Of a stretch of DNA of 6,675 bases, positions 6,644-6,675 are shown piece by piece. Location of the stretch: contig DIXV01000135.1 in NCBI GenBank assembly GCA_002436115.1, positions 7,891 to 14,565 of the forward strand. Direction: 5' to 3'. The notes under the pieces were generated by a model. It ran no database searches. It was not told where the DNA came from and saw only the letters and a list, made by a program, of their open reading frames with translations. A program made the position numbers and the translations under genes. This stretch comes from Streptococcus sp. UBA6071 (GTDB lineage: Bacteria; Bacillota; Bacilli; Lactobacillales; Streptococcaceae). The first letter of the stretch is position 1; each line of letters starts with the position of its first letter.

Positions 6644-6675
6644 TTTTTCCTCCCCTTTTAATGCATTAAGCTCTA

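Overview
The window looks like core chromosome of a low-GC Gram-positive, almost certainly a Streptococcus. The GlyQ, GlyS, RbfA, RsmH and FtsL sequences have a typical streptococcal form. The rsmH-ftsL-pbpX order and the split alpha/beta glycyl-tRNA synthetase followed by a UPF0291 (DUF896) gene also fit. I cannot name the species. Every supported gene lies on the minus strand, so transcription runs from high to low coordinates.

Layout in transcription order. (1) rbfA (6643-6293), probably the end of an infB-rbfA type operon, is closed by a perfect 18-bp hairpin terminator. (2) A Cof-type HAD phosphatase (6173-5358) stands alone. (3) A promoter (5265-5237) drives a glycine T-box leader (about 5232-5044) with a GGC specifier, the conserved T-box sequence and a competing antiterminator/terminator pair. 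(4) The leader feeds glyQ (5026-4109), glyS (4109-2070, overlapping by one base as TAATG) and a UPF0291 gene (2057-1803, 12 bp later). This operon ends at a terminator (1802-1775). (5) A 285-bp gap (1774-1490) has no convincing gene but contains several hairpins. (6) The cell-wall/division cluster follows: rsmH (1489-545), ftsL (526-200) and the first 61 codons of pbpX (185 to the window edge).

The operons cover ribosome maturation (rbfA), tRNA charging under uncharged tRNA-Gly control (T-box, glyQS), 16S rRNA methylation (rsmH), and septal division/peptidoglycan synthesis (ftsL, pbpX). No mobile element, phage gene, CRISPR array or tRNA/rRNA gene is visible.

I see no new defence or mobile system. 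The least explained sequence is the 1490-1774 gap. It holds three tightly packed hairpins, a second terminator-like hairpin, and an extended -10 box so close to rsmH that a transcript from it would be almost leaderless. The second point of interest is the UPF0291 gene placed under T-box control behind glyS.
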